64,000 nucleotides of DNA. Source: Comamonas sp. Y33R10-2. GTDB lineage: Bacteria; Pseudomonadota; Gammaproteobacteria; Burkholderiales; Burkholderiaceae_C. Location of the stretch: positions 2,232,001 to 2,296,000 of the forward strand of contig NZ_CP079925.1 of assembly GCF_019355935.1 (NCBI RefSeq). The letters are read 5' to 3'. Of this stretch, positions 36,753-46,370 are shown one piece after another (position 1 is the stretch's first letter; every line of letters begins with the position of its first letter). Made by a program: the position numbers and the translations under genes. A model generated the notes under the pieces. The model saw only the letters and a program-made list of their open reading frames with translations, had not been told where the DNA came from and did no database searches.

Positions 36753-38063
36753 ATGAAACTCGCTGACAACAAAGCAACGCTGTCTTTTAGCAATGGCGCC
36801 CCAAGCGTCGAATTGCCGGTTTATCAAGGCAACATCGGCCCTGATGTAATCGACATCCGTAAGCTGTACGGTCAATCCGGCAGTTTCACTTATGACCCAG
36901 GCTTCCTCTCTACAGCCTCTTGCCAATCCGCCATCACCTACATTGATGGCGACAAGGGCGAGCTGCTGTACCGCGGCTACCCCATCGAGCAACTGGCCAA
37001 GAACTGCAACTTCCTGGAAACCTGCTACCTGCTGCTGTACGGAGAGCTGCCAAACGAAGCCGAAAAGGCCAAGTTCGAAGAAACCGTGACCCAGCACACC
37101 ATGGTCAACGAGCAGATGCAGTTCTTCCTGCGTGGCTTCCGCCGTGATGCACACCCTATGGCTGTGCTGACTGGTCTGGTGGGCGGCATGTCGGCCTTCT
37201 ACCACGACAGCACCGATGTCACCAATCCTGAGCACCGCAACATCGCCGCGATCCGTCTGATCGCCAAGATGCCTACGCTGGTGTCCATGGCATACAAGTA
37301 CGGTGTGGGCCAGCCCTACATGTACCCGAAGAATGACCTGTCCTACGCAGGCAACTTCATGCGCATGATGTTCGGCAACCCTTGCGAAGACTACGTGGTG
37401 AACCCAGTGGTTGAGCGCGCACTGGACCGCATCTTCATCCTGCACGCTGACCATGAGCAAAACGCATCGACTTCCACAGTGCGTCTGTGCGGCTCGTCGG
37501 GCACCAACCCATTCGCAGCGATCTCCGCTGGCGTAGCTTGCCTGTGGGGCCCTGCCCACGGCGGCGCCAACGAAGCTTGCCTGAACATGCTGGAAAACAT
37601 CCAGGCCAACGGCGGCATCGCCAAGGTTGGTGAGTTCATGGAACAAGTCAAGGACAAGACCAGCGGCGTCAAGCTGATGGGCTTTGGCCACCGCGTCTAC
37701 AAGAACTACGACCCCCGCGCCAAGCTCATGCAAGAAACTTGCAACGAGATTTTGCAAGAACTGGGTCTGGAAAAGGATCCTCTGTTCGCACTGGCCAAGC
37801 AAGTCGAGAAGATTGCTCTGGAAGACGACTACTTCGTTTCCCGCAAGCTGTACCCCAACGTGGACTTCTACTCCGGCATCGTTCAGCGCGCTATCGGCAT
37901 TCCAGTGAACCTGTTCACCGGCATCTTCGCTCTGGCACGCACCGTGGGCTGGATCGCTCAGCTCAACGAACAAATGGGTGACCCAGAGTACAAGATTGGC
38001 CGTCCTCGCCAGCTGTACACCGGCGCACCTCAGCGCGACGTTCAGCCTATCGCTAAGCGTTAA
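36753..38063 (+). CDS. gltA: citrate synthase
   Basis: 436 residues, type II hexameric citrate synthase that condenses oxaloacetate and acetyl-CoA. The catalytic His motifs are visible in [20 protein letters not shown] and [17 protein letters not shown] (near 311), and [20 protein letters not shown] carries the catalytic Asp. It begins [15 protein letters not shown] behind GAAGGAAGTTTGAA. It is the last gene of the sdhCDAB-sdhE-gltA operon and is followed by a strong terminator. Confidence 0.98.
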   Translation: MKLADNKATLSFSNGAPSVELPVYQGNIGPDVIDIRKLYGQSGSFTYDPGFLSTASCQSAITYIDGDKGELLYRGYPIEQLAKNCNFLETCYLLLYGELPNEAEKAKFEETVTQHTMVNEQMQFFLRGFRRDAHPMAVLTGLVGGMSAFYHDSTDVTNPEHRNIAAIRLIAKMPTLVSMAYKYGVGQPYMYPKNDLSYAGNFMRMMFGNPCEDYVVNPVVERALDRIFILHADHEQNASTSTVRLCGSSGTNPFAAISAGVACLWGPAHGGANEACLNMLENIQANGGIAKVGEFMEQVKDKTSGVKLMGFGHRVYKNYDPRAKLMQETCNEILQELGLEKDPLFALAKQVEKIALEDDYFVSRKLYPNVDFYSGIVQRAIGIPVNLFTGIFALARTVGWIAQLNEQMGDPEYKIGRPRQLYTGAPQRDVQPIAKR

Positions 38064-38103
38064 TCGTTTTCAGGCCCGACTATCCGGGCCTGCCAAAACG
38101 AAC

Positions 38104-38140
38104 AAAAAGCCCGCAGCTTGCAAGAGCTGGCGGGCTTTTT
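38104..38140. terminator. gltA terminator
   Basis: AAAAAGCCCGC-AGCT pairs with AGCT-GGCGGGCTTTTT around a TGCAAG loop. It is strong and close to the gltA stop. Confidence 0.9.
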
Positions 38141-38315
38141 CTATGGGCCTTTTGCTTGCGCTTCTCTTAAGCATTTCGTCACAAATCTGGCTGCAGATGT
38201 CTATTAAAAGAGAAGCAAGTAGTCCTGATCAATCAATCATTTCAGCTGCTTTTTAGCATCAACTCAAGATACAAAAAGGACTAACTGCTCCTATTTTTAT
38301 ATCAGTACATTAGGC
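38141..38315. other. intergenic gap after gltA with mini-element pieces
   Basis: No gene seen. It holds low-GC pieces such as CAGCTGCTTTTTAGC and AAAAAGGACTAACTGCT, related to the interspersed ATAGCT/AGTCCTT elements seen elsewhere. Confidence 0.4.
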
Positions 38316-39356
38316 TCAAGGCACTAACAAAATCGGCTGCACCGCGCCGCGCGCCTCTAGCTCACGGTGGGCAGCGGCAGCATCGACCAGGGCAAACTCC
38401 AGCGGCTCGCCCATGCGGAAGTCATGTTTGCGCAGCGCCTCAAACACACGCGCCGCCATGGCGTCACGCTGTGCGGGCTTTTTCACAAAGTGAAACACCA
38501 TGGGCCGGCTCACACTATTCGACTTAGCCGCCAGGCGCGCTATATCCAGCGGCGGTACGGCTCCAGAGGATTGCCCGTACATCACCAATTGCCCACCAAT
38601 ACTCAGGCTGGCCAGCGATGTATCAAAACTAATCTTGCCGACGGCGTCATAAGCCACATCCACGCCTTCGCCCTGAGTCAGCTCCCGCACACGCTCTGCC
38701 ACCTCTTGAGCATTTTTGGCGCCCGCGCCGCGATAGCGAATCACCTCCACGCAGCCGACTTGCTCAGCTTTTTTGGCTGTGGCATCACTGCCCGCTGTAC
38801 CAATCACCATGGCGCCCTTGCGCGTAGCCCACTGGCTCAGAATCTGCCCCATGCCGCCGCCCGCTGCCTGCACCAAAATTTTCGTGCCCGCCCCCACCTT
38901 GCCTATGCGATTGAGCAGCACATCAGCCGTTAAGCCGCGCAGCAAACTAGACGCTACCAGCGCATCACTTAAATCATCGGGTACAGCAATCAACTCATCC
39001 GCAGCGATCACGCGCTCTGCGGCGTAAATACCGTAAGCCGCCGAAATATAGCAAACCCGGTCGCCCACTTTGAAGCGACTCACACCCTCAGCCACTTCAG
39101 CCACCACGCCCACCGCTTCAATACCGGGCGTGCCCGGCAGCGCCAGGGTTTTGTACAGGCCTGAGCGCACATAGACATCATGAAAATTCACGCCAATGCG
39201 CGTGTGCTGCACCCGCACCTGCCCAGCTTGCAAGGGTGCAGAGGCAACCGTTGCAATTTTGAGCACCTCAGGCGCGCCATATTCGGTCATCAAAATCGCT
39301 TGATGAGAGCCTTGATGTGTTGCTTGTTGCGTCTCTTGGTGTGTGGGCTGACTCAT
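38316..39356 (-). CDS. quinone oxidoreductase, zinc-independent MDR family
   Basis: 346 residues of the medium-chain dehydrogenase/reductase family, NADPH:quinone reductase type. It has RIGVNFHDVYVRSGLYKT, PGTPGIEAVGVVAEVAEGV, and the nucleotide-binding VQAAGGGMGQILSQWATRKG. The zinc-ligand cysteines of alcohol dehydrogenases are missing, as expected. The N-terminus has a Gln/His-rich stretch (THQETQQATHQGSHQ) ahead of the domain. AAGGAGCAAAAAAC supports the ATG at 39356. It is divergent from the DEAD-box helicase gene. Confidence 0.88.
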   Translation of the reverse strand: MSQPTHQETQQATHQGSHQAILMTEYGAPEVLKIATVASAPLQAGQVRVQHTRIGVNFHDVYVRSGLYKTLALPGTPGIEAVGVVAEVAEGVSRFKVGDRVCYISAAYGIYAAERVIAADELIAVPDDLSDALVASSLLRGLTADVLLNRIGKVGAGTKILVQAAGGGMGQILSQWATRKGAMVIGTAGSDATAKKAEQVGCVEVIRYRGAGAKNAQEVAERVRELTQGEGVDVAYDAVGKISFDTSLASLSIGGQLVMYGQSSGAVPPLDIARLAAKSNSVSRPMVFHFVKKPAQRDAMAARVFEALRKHDFRMGEPLEFALVDAAAAHRELEARGAVQPILLVP

Positions 39357-39480
39357 GTTTTTTGCTCCTTGTTTTTTGAATAGCATCACTGTAGCTTGTC
39401 CCTGCGCACCGCTGCGACGCGGTAATTCCCGCACAATGCGCCTCCTGCACTCCGCTATTGATTCTTTTCATCCTGCCCCT

Positions 39481-40773
39481 ATGTCTTTTGCCCCTCTAGG
39501 CCTGCGCGCCGAGCTTTTGAATGCTGCCCAAGACTTGGGCCTGCACAACGCAACGCCGATTCAGACCCAGGCCATCCCCGCAGCTCTGGCCGGGCGTGAC
39601 CTGTGGGCCTGTGCGCCCACGGGCTCGGGCAAGACCATGGCGTATTTGATGCCGCTGCTGCAGGGCTGGATGGCGCAAAAGCGCAGCCACGTCGGCTTTG
39701 TGCGCCCATTGGCCACCCTCATCTTGGTGCCCACGCGCGAGCTGGCCCAGCAGGTGCATGAAAGCCTGAGCGATCTGACGCGCAAATTGCACGAGCAGCC
39801 CCGCAGCCGCGTCGTTTACGGCGGTGTCTCCATCAACCCGCAAATGATGCAGATGCGCGGCAGCGCCGACTTTTTGGTCGCTACGCCCGGCCGCTTGCTG
39901 GATTTGGTCAGCAGCAACGCCGTGCGCCTCAATGCCGTTGAGCATTTGGTGCTGGATGAGGCCGACCGCCTGCTCGACCAAGGCTTTGCCGAAGAACTCA
40001 ACCGCGTGCTGGCCCTGCTGCCCGCCAAGCGCCAGACCCTGCTGTTCTCGGCCACCTTCCCGCAGAACGTAGAAGCGCTGGCCAGCGAGTTGCTCAACGA
40101 TCCCGTGCGCGTGCAAGTCGATGGCGATAGCAGCACCGAGCACTCCGCCAGCCCCGAAAACATCACCCAGCGCGCTATTGCCGTGGACGGCACCAGCCGC
40201 ACCCAGCTGCTGCGCAAGCTGGTCAAAGATGGCGAAGGCCAGCCCGAGTGGGAACGTGCCTTGGTCTTTGTTGCCAAGCGCCACACGGCAGAAATGCTGG
40301 CGGACAAGCTGTACAAAAACGGCGTCTTCGCCACCACCTTCCACGGCGACATGAGCCAAGGTGCGCGCAAAGACGTGCTCGAGCAGTTCAAGTCCAAGCG
40401 CTGGCAGCTATTGATCACCACAGACTTGGCCTCACGCGGCATCGATATTGCCCAGCTGCCTACGGTCATCAACTACGACCTGCCCCGCTCGCCTGCCGAC
40501 TATATTCATAGAATTGGTCGCACCGGCCGCGCTGGGCATTCAGGCACTGCTATCACTTTTGTGCAACCCCCAGAGACTGCACACTGGGAGCTGATCTGCA
40601 AACGCAACCAGCTCGAAATTGCGCTGGAGCAAGTGGAAGGCTTCGAGCCCACCGAAGAGGTGCCACCACCCGTCGTCCAGGACAGCAACGGCGGCATCAA
40701 GGGCAAGCGCCCCAGCAAGAAGGACAAGCTGCGAGCGGCAGGCCTGCTGCCTGCTAAGCCCGAACCCAACTGA
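39481..40773 (+). CDS. DEAD-box ATP-dependent RNA helicase (RhlE-like)
   Basis: 430 residues. The motifs in order: Q motif with NATPIQTQAIPAALAGRDLW, motif I APTGSGKT (near 44), PTRELAQQ, TPGRLLD, motif II DEADRLLDQ, SAT in FSATFP, and motif VI HRIGRTGRAGHSG. A short basic tail (GKRPSKKDKLRAAGLL) follows. The family remodels RNA in ribosome assembly and mRNA turnover. ATG 39481 (MSFAPLGL) starts exactly where RhlE-type proteins start; ATG 39436 is possible but lies in less family-like sequence. It runs just ahead of the large helicase-nuclease gene (55-bp gap). Confidence 0.9.
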   Translation: MSFAPLGLRAELLNAAQDLGLHNATPIQTQAIPAALAGRDLWACAPTGSGKTMAYLMPLLQGWMAQKRSHVGFVRPLATLILVPTRELAQQVHESLSDLTRKLHEQPRSRVVYGGVSINPQMMQMRGSADFLVATPGRLLDLVSSNAVRLNAVEHLVLDEADRLLDQGFAEELNRVLALLPAKRQTLLFSATFPQNVEALASELLNDPVRVQVDGDSSTEHSASPENITQRAIAVDGTSRTQLLRKLVKDGEGQPEWERALVFVAKRHTAEMLADKLYKNGVFATTFHGDMSQGARKDVLEQFKSKRWQLLITTDLASRGIDIAQLPTVINYDLPRSPADYIHRIGRTGRAGHSGTAITFVQPPETAHWELICKRNQLEIALEQVEGFEPTEEVPPPVVQDSNGGIKGKRPSKKDKLRAAGLLPAKPEPN

Positions 40774-40828
40774 TAGTACGGCAAATTTCCCAGTACAGTG
40801 AGCAGCAACTGTTTGATCTGGGAAGTCC

Positions 40829-43800
40829 ATGTCTGCCAACGAAAATTTCAGCGCTGACGGCGCAAGCGAGCCAGCGCCTTCCTGCACCGAGCCTGTCGTC
40901 CCAGCCGCCCCCATCACCCGCCAACTCGACAAAAGCCGTCAGACGCTGCTGGACTTGTCCACGCGCAACCGGCTATTGAGCCTGCCGCAGGCGGCTACGG
41001 CCAAACTGCTGCACTTTGCCGATGAGCTGACACCCGAGGTTTACCGCCTGCTGGTGACGGACAGCAAGGCCATGAGCTTTGTGGCCAGCAAAACCGAGCA
41101 GGAGCCGCTGACGGAAAGTGCTGTGCCCCTGGCTGTCTCGGCGCTGCCCCAGCCAGACGACGAGGCAGGCGATGCGCGGGATGAGCGCGGCGTGGCCCAG
41201 CGCCACCGCGACCTCAAGCTGCAAACGCGGCTGACTAGCGAGAAGCTGCAGCGCCGCCTGCTGGACATGCACTCCGACGCCCGCACGTTCATTGAGGAGC
41301 AAGGCGTCAACATCCTGTTTCTGGCGCTGGGTCATCTGCAGTGGTTTGACCGCAATGCCCCCGACAAGCCGCGCTTTGCCCCGCTGATCTTGCTGCCCGT
41401 GGCGCTAGAGCGCAAAAGCGCCGCTGACCGGTTCACGCTCACGTGGCTGCAGGATGATGCGGCCGAAAACCTGTCGCTGGCTGCCAAGCTCAAGGCCGAC
41501 TTTGGTCTGGAGTTGCCCGAATTCAAGGCCGGTGACGACTTTGACCCCACCACCTATCTGGCCTCCGTCGGCACCATGGCCGAGACCCAGCCTGGCTGGC
41601 AAGTCCTGCCCCATGCGATGACGCTGGGCTTTTTCAGCTTTGCCAAGTTCCTCATGTACCGCGATCTGGATGCGAGCACCTGGCCGGCGGACAAGCGCCT
41701 GGACCAGCAAGCCCTGATCGCGGCGGCCTTGCAAGACGGTTTTGCCGCTCGCGACCAGCTCTTTCCGGACAACGCCGATGTGGACCAGCTCATCCCCGTG
41801 GTCAGCCAGCGCCATGTGGTGGATGCGGACAGCTCGCAGTCGCTGGCCATTGAGGCTGTGCGCCGGGGCGAGAATCTGGTCATTCAAGGCCCGCCCGGCA
41901 CTGGCAAGTCGCAGACCATTACCAACGTGATTGCCGCAGCCATTGCCGACGGCAAAAAAGTGCTGTTCATCTCCGAAAAAATGGCCGCGCTGGAGGTCGT
42001 CAACCGCCGCCTCAAATCGGTGGGGCTGGGCCCCGCCTGCCTGGAGCTGCACAGCCACCACACCAACAAGCGCAAGGTGCTGGAAGAGATCAAGGCCACG
42101 CGCGACCTGGGCAAGCCGCGTGTGGAGCACCGCGACCAGATCATCCATGAGCTGAGCATGGTGCAGCAGCAGCTCAACGCACACAGCGAGGTGATGCACA
42201 CGGCACTCGCCCCCTGCGCGCTCACGCCCTATCAAATCCTTGGCCATCTGGCGCAGCTGGATGCCGTGCAGATTGCCCACCTTCCCGATCTGCTGCAAGG
42301 CGCGGCGGGCTGGAGCCCCTCGGACTTCCATGCCCGCCAGCAAACCGTGCAGGCGCTGGGTCAGGCGGCCAGCAAAGTCGCACCCATCCACCAGCACCCC
42401 TGGCGTGGCGTGTGCCACCCTGCTCTGCTCAAGCTGGATGCCGATCGTTTTGCCCAGCAACTGCCGGCGCTGCAAACGCTGCTGAACCAGACGCTACAAG
42501 ATAGTGAGCAGCTAGCCCAATCATTGAATGGACTCCAGGCCGAAAACATTCAAAATCTGCAAGCGCAGATCACTTTGGCGCAGCAACTGGCTTCTGCCCC
42601 CACGGTAGACCGGCAAGCTGTGGCCAGCGTGATTTGGAGCCATGGTCTAGGTCAGCTGCAAAAGCTGGTGGAATGTGGCGTGCAGTTCAGCGCGCAAGCC
42701 CAAAGCCTGCACAGCCGCTTTGCCGAATCGGCCTGGGCGCAGGACTTGAGCAGCACCCGCCAAAGCATTGCCGCGCATGGCGACTCCCTGTTTCGTATCT
42801 TCAATAGCAGCTACCGCCAAGCCATTGCCAGCGTTAAGGCCCACCTCAAAGCCGAACTGCCCAAAACCAAGACCGAACGTACGCAATGGCTGGATGAGTT
42901 GATGCAAGCCCAAAGCCTGCGCCAGACGTTGAAGCAGCAGCACAGCGATGGCCTGGCCGCCTTTGGCCAGCTCTGGCAAGGTGAGCAAAGCGACTGGGGC
43001 CAGTTGCAGGCCGTGCTGCGCTGGATGGCAGGGCCTGAGGGTCAAGGCCGCAGCGAGGCGTTTCGCCAGCTCTACGCCCAGCTGCCCTCACCCGCCCATT
43101 GCGCCGAACGGGCCCAGACGGCGCAGACATCGCTGCAAAAGTTCGAGCAAGCCGCGCAGACCCTGCTGACCCACTACCAGCTGGATACGCAAGAGGCTTT
43201 TGGCGCGGCCGACCTTGCCGCCCTGCCCTTGCCCGCCTTGCAAGAGCGACTACTGCAGTGGATAGACCAGCCCAGCGCCTTGCTGGACTGGACGCAATAC
43301 CACGCCACACGCACACAGGCCCGGGCGTCGGGCCTAGCTGCGCTGGTAGAACAGATCGAATCTGCGGCCATTGCGTTGAGCGATCTTCCACCCAGTTTTG
43401 AACGTGCCTACTACGAAGCCCTGCTGCGCCAGACCACGCAAAGCCACCCAGAGCTGGTGAGCTTCAACGGCGACCAGCACAGCCAGAAGGTGCGCCAGTT
43501 CCGCGCGCTGGATATTGAACGCATTGAGCTGGCCCGCGCCCAGTCTGCGCTATCGCATTACGAGCAGGTTCCCCGCACAGCATCTGGCATCGGGCCGCTT
43601 GGCGTGCTTAATGGCGAGATTGCACGCAAGCGCGGCCATATGCCTCTGCGCAAGCTTTTCAAGCTGGCGGGCGAGGCGGTGCAAGCCATCAAGCCCGTGT
43701 TCATGATGAGCCCGTTGTCCGTGGCTCAGTTTCTCGAACCCGGTGCCGTGGAGTTTGACCTGCTGGTCATTGACGAGGCCAGCCAGATCGAGCCCGTCGA

Positions 43801-45655
43801 TGCCCTGGGCTCCGTCGCCCGCTGCAAGCAACTGGTCGTCGTGGGTGATGACCGCCAACTGCCACCCACGCGCTTTTTCTCGCGCATGACCAGTGAGCCA
43901 GAAGACTTTGATGACGAGGATGAAGAGCAGCTCATCGCCGGCGCTGCCGATGTGGAGAGCATTCTGAGCCTGTGCCTAGCCAAGGGCATGCCCCAGCTCA
44001 TGCTGCGCTGGCATTACCGCAGCCGCCACCAATCGCTGATTGCGGTGTCCAACCAGCAGTTCTACAACAGCGGCCTGTTCATCGTACCCAGCCCCTACAC
44101 GGCCCGCGCCGGTATGGGCCTGCGCTTTCACCACCTGCCCGATGGCCGCTTTGACAGCGGTGCCACACGCGTCAACCGCATTGAGGCCCAGACCATTGCC
44201 CGCGCCATCATGGCGCACGCGCTACAAACGCCGCAGCTTAGCCTGGGCGTGGCGGCGTTTTCGCTGCAGCAAAAAGTGGCCATTCAGGATGAACTGGAAC
44301 TGCTGCGCCGCCAGCAACCCGAGGCCGAAGCCTTTTTTGTCGCCCACCCCAACGAGCCCTTCTTCATCAAAAACCTGGAGAACGTACAGGGTGACGAGCG
44401 CGATGTGATCTTTATCTCCGTCGCCTATGCGCGCAATGCCCAGGGCTATCTGCCCATGCGCTTTGGCCCCATCAGCGCCGATGGCGGCGAGCGCCGCCTG
44501 AACGTTCTGATCTCCCGCGCCAAGCAGCGCTGCGAGGTGTTCTCGTCCATCACTGCGGACGATATCGATCTGGAACGCGGCAAGGGCAAGGGCGTGGCCG
44601 CGCTCAAGGTGTTCCTCAACTACGCAGCCACAGGCCAGCTGGCGGTGGCCAGCGTTAGCGGACGCGATCTGGAATCGCCGCTGGAAGAAGATGTGTATGA
44701 AGCGCTAACCGAGGCACTCAAGGCTCAGGGCCTGAAGGTCGAGACGCAAATCGGCATCGCAGGTTTTTTCATCGACCTGGCCGTGGTGGACCCCGAACAG
44801 CCCGGGCGCTATCTGCTGGGCATTGAATGCGATGGTGCCAGCTACCACAGCACCCGATCCGCCCGGGACCGCGACCGACTGCGCCAGTCGGTGCTCGAAG
44901 GCCATGGCTGGAAGCTGCTGCGCATCTGGGGCGCTGACTGGTTCCGCCAGCCCCGCGCACAAACCGAGCGGGTGCTGGCTGCCGTAGAGGCTACTAAAGA
45001 GGATTTAGAACAAAACCAGCCCGCAGTCCAGACAATATATGCACCTGCAGCTATCGAAATCATAGAAAGAGTGCCGCAGAGCACAACGGCGCAAACATCG
45101 GCTGCACCTGCCAATGCCTTGGCCTATACCGAGGCCAGCCTCGACATTCCGACTCAGGAGCTGCACAACGTCCCCACATCGCGGCTGGCGCAACTGGTGC
45201 AGCAGGTGGTGGAGCAGGAAGGCCCTATTCACATAGATGAGCTGGTCACCCGCATGCGCACGCTTTGGGGCCTGCAACGCGCCGGCAGCCGTGTGCGGGA
45301 AGCGCTGGACGCCGCACGCCAGACCCTGCTGGCCGATGGCACCATCACCGTGGATGCCGAGTTTCTGGACTTGCCAGAGCGCACGGTGCGCGTGCGTGAT
45401 CGCTCTGCCGTCAGCTCAGCCAATCTGCGCCGCCTGGACTGCTTGCCACCCGCAGAGATCCGCCAAGCCATTGTGCAGGCGCTGCAAACCAGCTTGGGCG
45501 GCCAGCGCGACGAGTTGCCCGGTGCCGTGGCCCGCTTGCTGGGCCTGAACGCCGTGACCGCCCCAGTGCGTGAACTGATACTGACCCAGCTAGACGCCTT
45601 GCATGCCAGCGAGGCTGTGGCGTTCAACGGCAGCTTGTACCGACTCCCCGCCTGA
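40829..45655 (+). CDS. DUF4011-superfamily 1 helicase-Vsr-like nuclease-DUF3320 protein (Hhe-like defence candidate)
   Basis: 1608 residues. N-terminal DUF4011 (SRQTLLDLSTRNRLLSLPQA) is followed by a split SF1 helicase: Walker A VIQGPPGTGKSQTITN (near 354), a long helical insert (about 430-930), Walker B LLVIDEASQIEPVDALG (near 982), GDDRQLPPTRFF, RWHYRSRHQSLI, NVQGDERDVIFISVAYA and LNVLISRAK. Then comes a Vsr/DUF559-like nuclease (LLGIECDGASYHSTRSARDR near 1330, GWKLLRIWGADWF) and a DUF3320-type winged helix near 1450-1510 (IHIDELVTRMRTLWGLQRAG). As I recall it, this single-gene layout matches the antiphage protein called Hhe. The catalytic residues look intact. The neighbours are not defence genes. 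Confidence 0.8.
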   Translation: MSANENFSADGASEPAPSCTEPVVPAAPITRQLDKSRQTLLDLSTRNRLLSLPQAATAKLLHFADELTPEVYRLLVTDSKAMSFVASKTEQEPLTESAVPLAVSALPQPDDEAGDARDERGVAQRHRDLKLQTRLTSEKLQRRLLDMHSDARTFIEEQGVNILFLALGHLQWFDRNAPDKPRFAPLILLPVALERKSAADRFTLTWLQDDAAENLSLAAKLKADFGLELPEFKAGDDFDPTTYLASVGTMAETQPGWQVLPHAMTLGFFSFAKFLMYRDLDASTWPADKRLDQQALIAAALQDGFAARDQLFPDNADVDQLIPVVSQRHVVDADSSQSLAIEAVRRGENLVIQGPPGTGKSQTITNVIAAAIADGKKVLFISEKMAALEVVNRRLKSVGLGPACLELHSHHTNKRKVLEEIKATRDLGKPRVEHRDQIIHELSMVQQQLNAHSEVMHTALAPCALTPYQILGHLAQLDAVQIAHLPDLLQGAAGWSPSDFHARQQTVQALGQAASKVAPIHQHPWRGVCHPALLKLDADRFAQQLPALQTLLNQTLQDSEQLAQSLNGLQAENIQNLQAQITLAQQLASAPTVDRQAVASVIWSHGLGQLQKLVECGVQFSAQAQSLHSRFAESAWAQDLSSTRQSIAAHGDSLFRIFNSSYRQAIASVKAHLKAELPKTKTERTQWLDELMQAQSLRQTLKQQHSDGLAAFGQLWQGEQSDWGQLQAVLRWMAGPEGQGRSEAFRQLYAQLPSPAHCAERAQTAQTSLQKFEQAAQTLLTHYQLDTQEAFGAADLAALPLPALQERLLQWIDQPSALLDWTQYHATRTQARASGLAALVEQIESAAIALSDLPPSFERAYYEALLRQTTQSHPELVSFNGDQHSQKVRQFRALDIERIELARAQSALSHYEQVPRTASGIGPLGVLNGEIARKRGHMPLRKLFKLAGEAVQAIKPVFMMSPLSVAQFLEPGAVEFDLLVIDEASQIEPVDALGSVARCKQLVVVGDDRQLPPTRFFSRMTSEPEDFDDEDEEQLIAGAADVESILSLCLAKGMPQLMLRWHYRSRHQSLIAVSNQQFYNSGLFIVPSPYTARAGMGLRFHHLPDGRFDSGATRVNRIEAQTIARAIMAHALQTPQLSLGVAAFSLQQKVAIQDELELLRRQQPEAEAFFVAHPNEPFFIKNLENVQGDERDVIFISVAYARNAQGYLPMRFGPISADGGERRLNVLISRAKQRCEVFSSITADDIDLERGKGKGVAALKVFLNYAATGQLAVASVSGRDLESPLEEDVYEALTEALKAQGLKVETQIGIAGFFIDLAVVDPEQPGRYLLGIECDGASYHSTRSARDRDRLRQSVLEGHGWKLLRIWGADWFRQPRAQTERVLAAVEATKEDLEQNQPAVQTIYAPAAIEIIERVPQSTTAQTSAAPANALAYTEASLDIPTQELHNVPTSRLAQLVQQVVEQEGPIHIDELVTRMRTLWGLQRAGSRVREALDAARQTLLADGTITVDAEFLDLPERTVRVRDRSAVSSANLRRLDCLPPAEIRQAIVQALQTSLGGQRDELPGAVARLLGLNAVTAPVRELILTQLDALHASEAVAFNGSLYRLPA

Positions 45656-45671
45656 GTCGGCTGTCTACGTC

Positions 45672-45703
45672 AAAAGGCCCGGCACTGTGACCGGGCCTTT
45701 TTT
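45672..45703. terminator. bidirectional terminator after the helicase-nuclease gene
   Basis: AAAAGGCCCGG and CCGGGCCTTTTTT around an 8-nt loop, between convergent genes. Confidence 0.85.
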
Positions 45704-45725
45704 GCGGCAACACCCAACGCAGGCC

Positions 45726-46226
45726 TTAATTGACCTTGTGGTCTTCGCCCTTGGCTTGCTGCATGGCTTCGGGCTCCAGCTCCTCGGCAGAGCGATTGAG
45801 GTGCACAAAAATGCCCCATCCCGCCATCAAAATGCCCACCGCCACAATCACGGCGGCAGCGTAGATCAGCTTCTCCGGCGCTTCCTGGGCTTTGAATGTG
45901 GCCACCAGCGCCTCAATGGCCATAGCCACCACCAGCACCACCATGAAGCGCGAGAGAAAGCGGCGCACTCGCGTGGGGCCGCTGATATGGGCCTCTCGCA
46001 CCACCTCTTCTTCCATCACGGTCTGCGCAATCTGCAAGGCCACCACACCGGATGCCAAGATGCCCAGCGCCTCCACGATATGCAAGGTGGCGCTGTCATC
46101 CAACCCGGAGCCGAGCACATGCCAGCCCTTGCTGGCAGCCACCCAGATCAAGGCCAGCGCCGCCAGCATGAACAGCAGAGCAATCAATGAATGCAGCGCC
46201 GCAAAGATGAAGTGCAGGACTTTCAT
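45726..46226 (-). CDS. predicted inner-membrane protein, unknown function
   Basis: 166 residues with about four hydrophobic segments: FIFAALHSLIALLFMLAALA, a weaker one around ALGILASGVVALQIAQTVM, FMVVLVVAMAIEALVATF and LIYAAAVIVAVGILMAGW. The C-terminus is acidic (SAEELEPEAMQQAKGEDH). It resembles small general membrane proteins seen in Comamonadaceae; no function is known to me. The ATG at 46226 (MKVLHFIFA) starts directly at the first membrane helix and has GGGAAA upstream; the frame is open to 46370. Confidence 0.65.
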   Translation of the reverse strand: MKVLHFIFAALHSLIALLFMLAALALIWVAASKGWHVLGSGLDDSATLHIVEALGILASGVVALQIAQTVMEEEVVREAHISGPTRVRRFLSRFMVVLVVAMAIEALVATFKAQEAPEKLIYAAAVIVAVGILMAGWGIFVHLNRSAEELEPEAMQQAKGEDHKVN

Positions 46227-46370
46227 AGCTATTTCCCAGTAATGTTTTGCCGATGGTTGCATCGCCTCACTGGCTCTTCCGTAGGACGAAGTGGAGAATT
46301 TCGCCCATTCCCCGCCACAAAGACGCCCCTGCCGCGCTGGATGGGCCGTCAAGCCCACTACCATTGGCAT

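Noticed and set aside
36648..37973. 441-residue minus-strand ORF across gltA, and similar long antisense ORFs at 25969-27402 (acnB) and 57310-58491 (mobA)
   Set aside because: Each mirrors a certain gene and has no recognisable motif or ribosome site.
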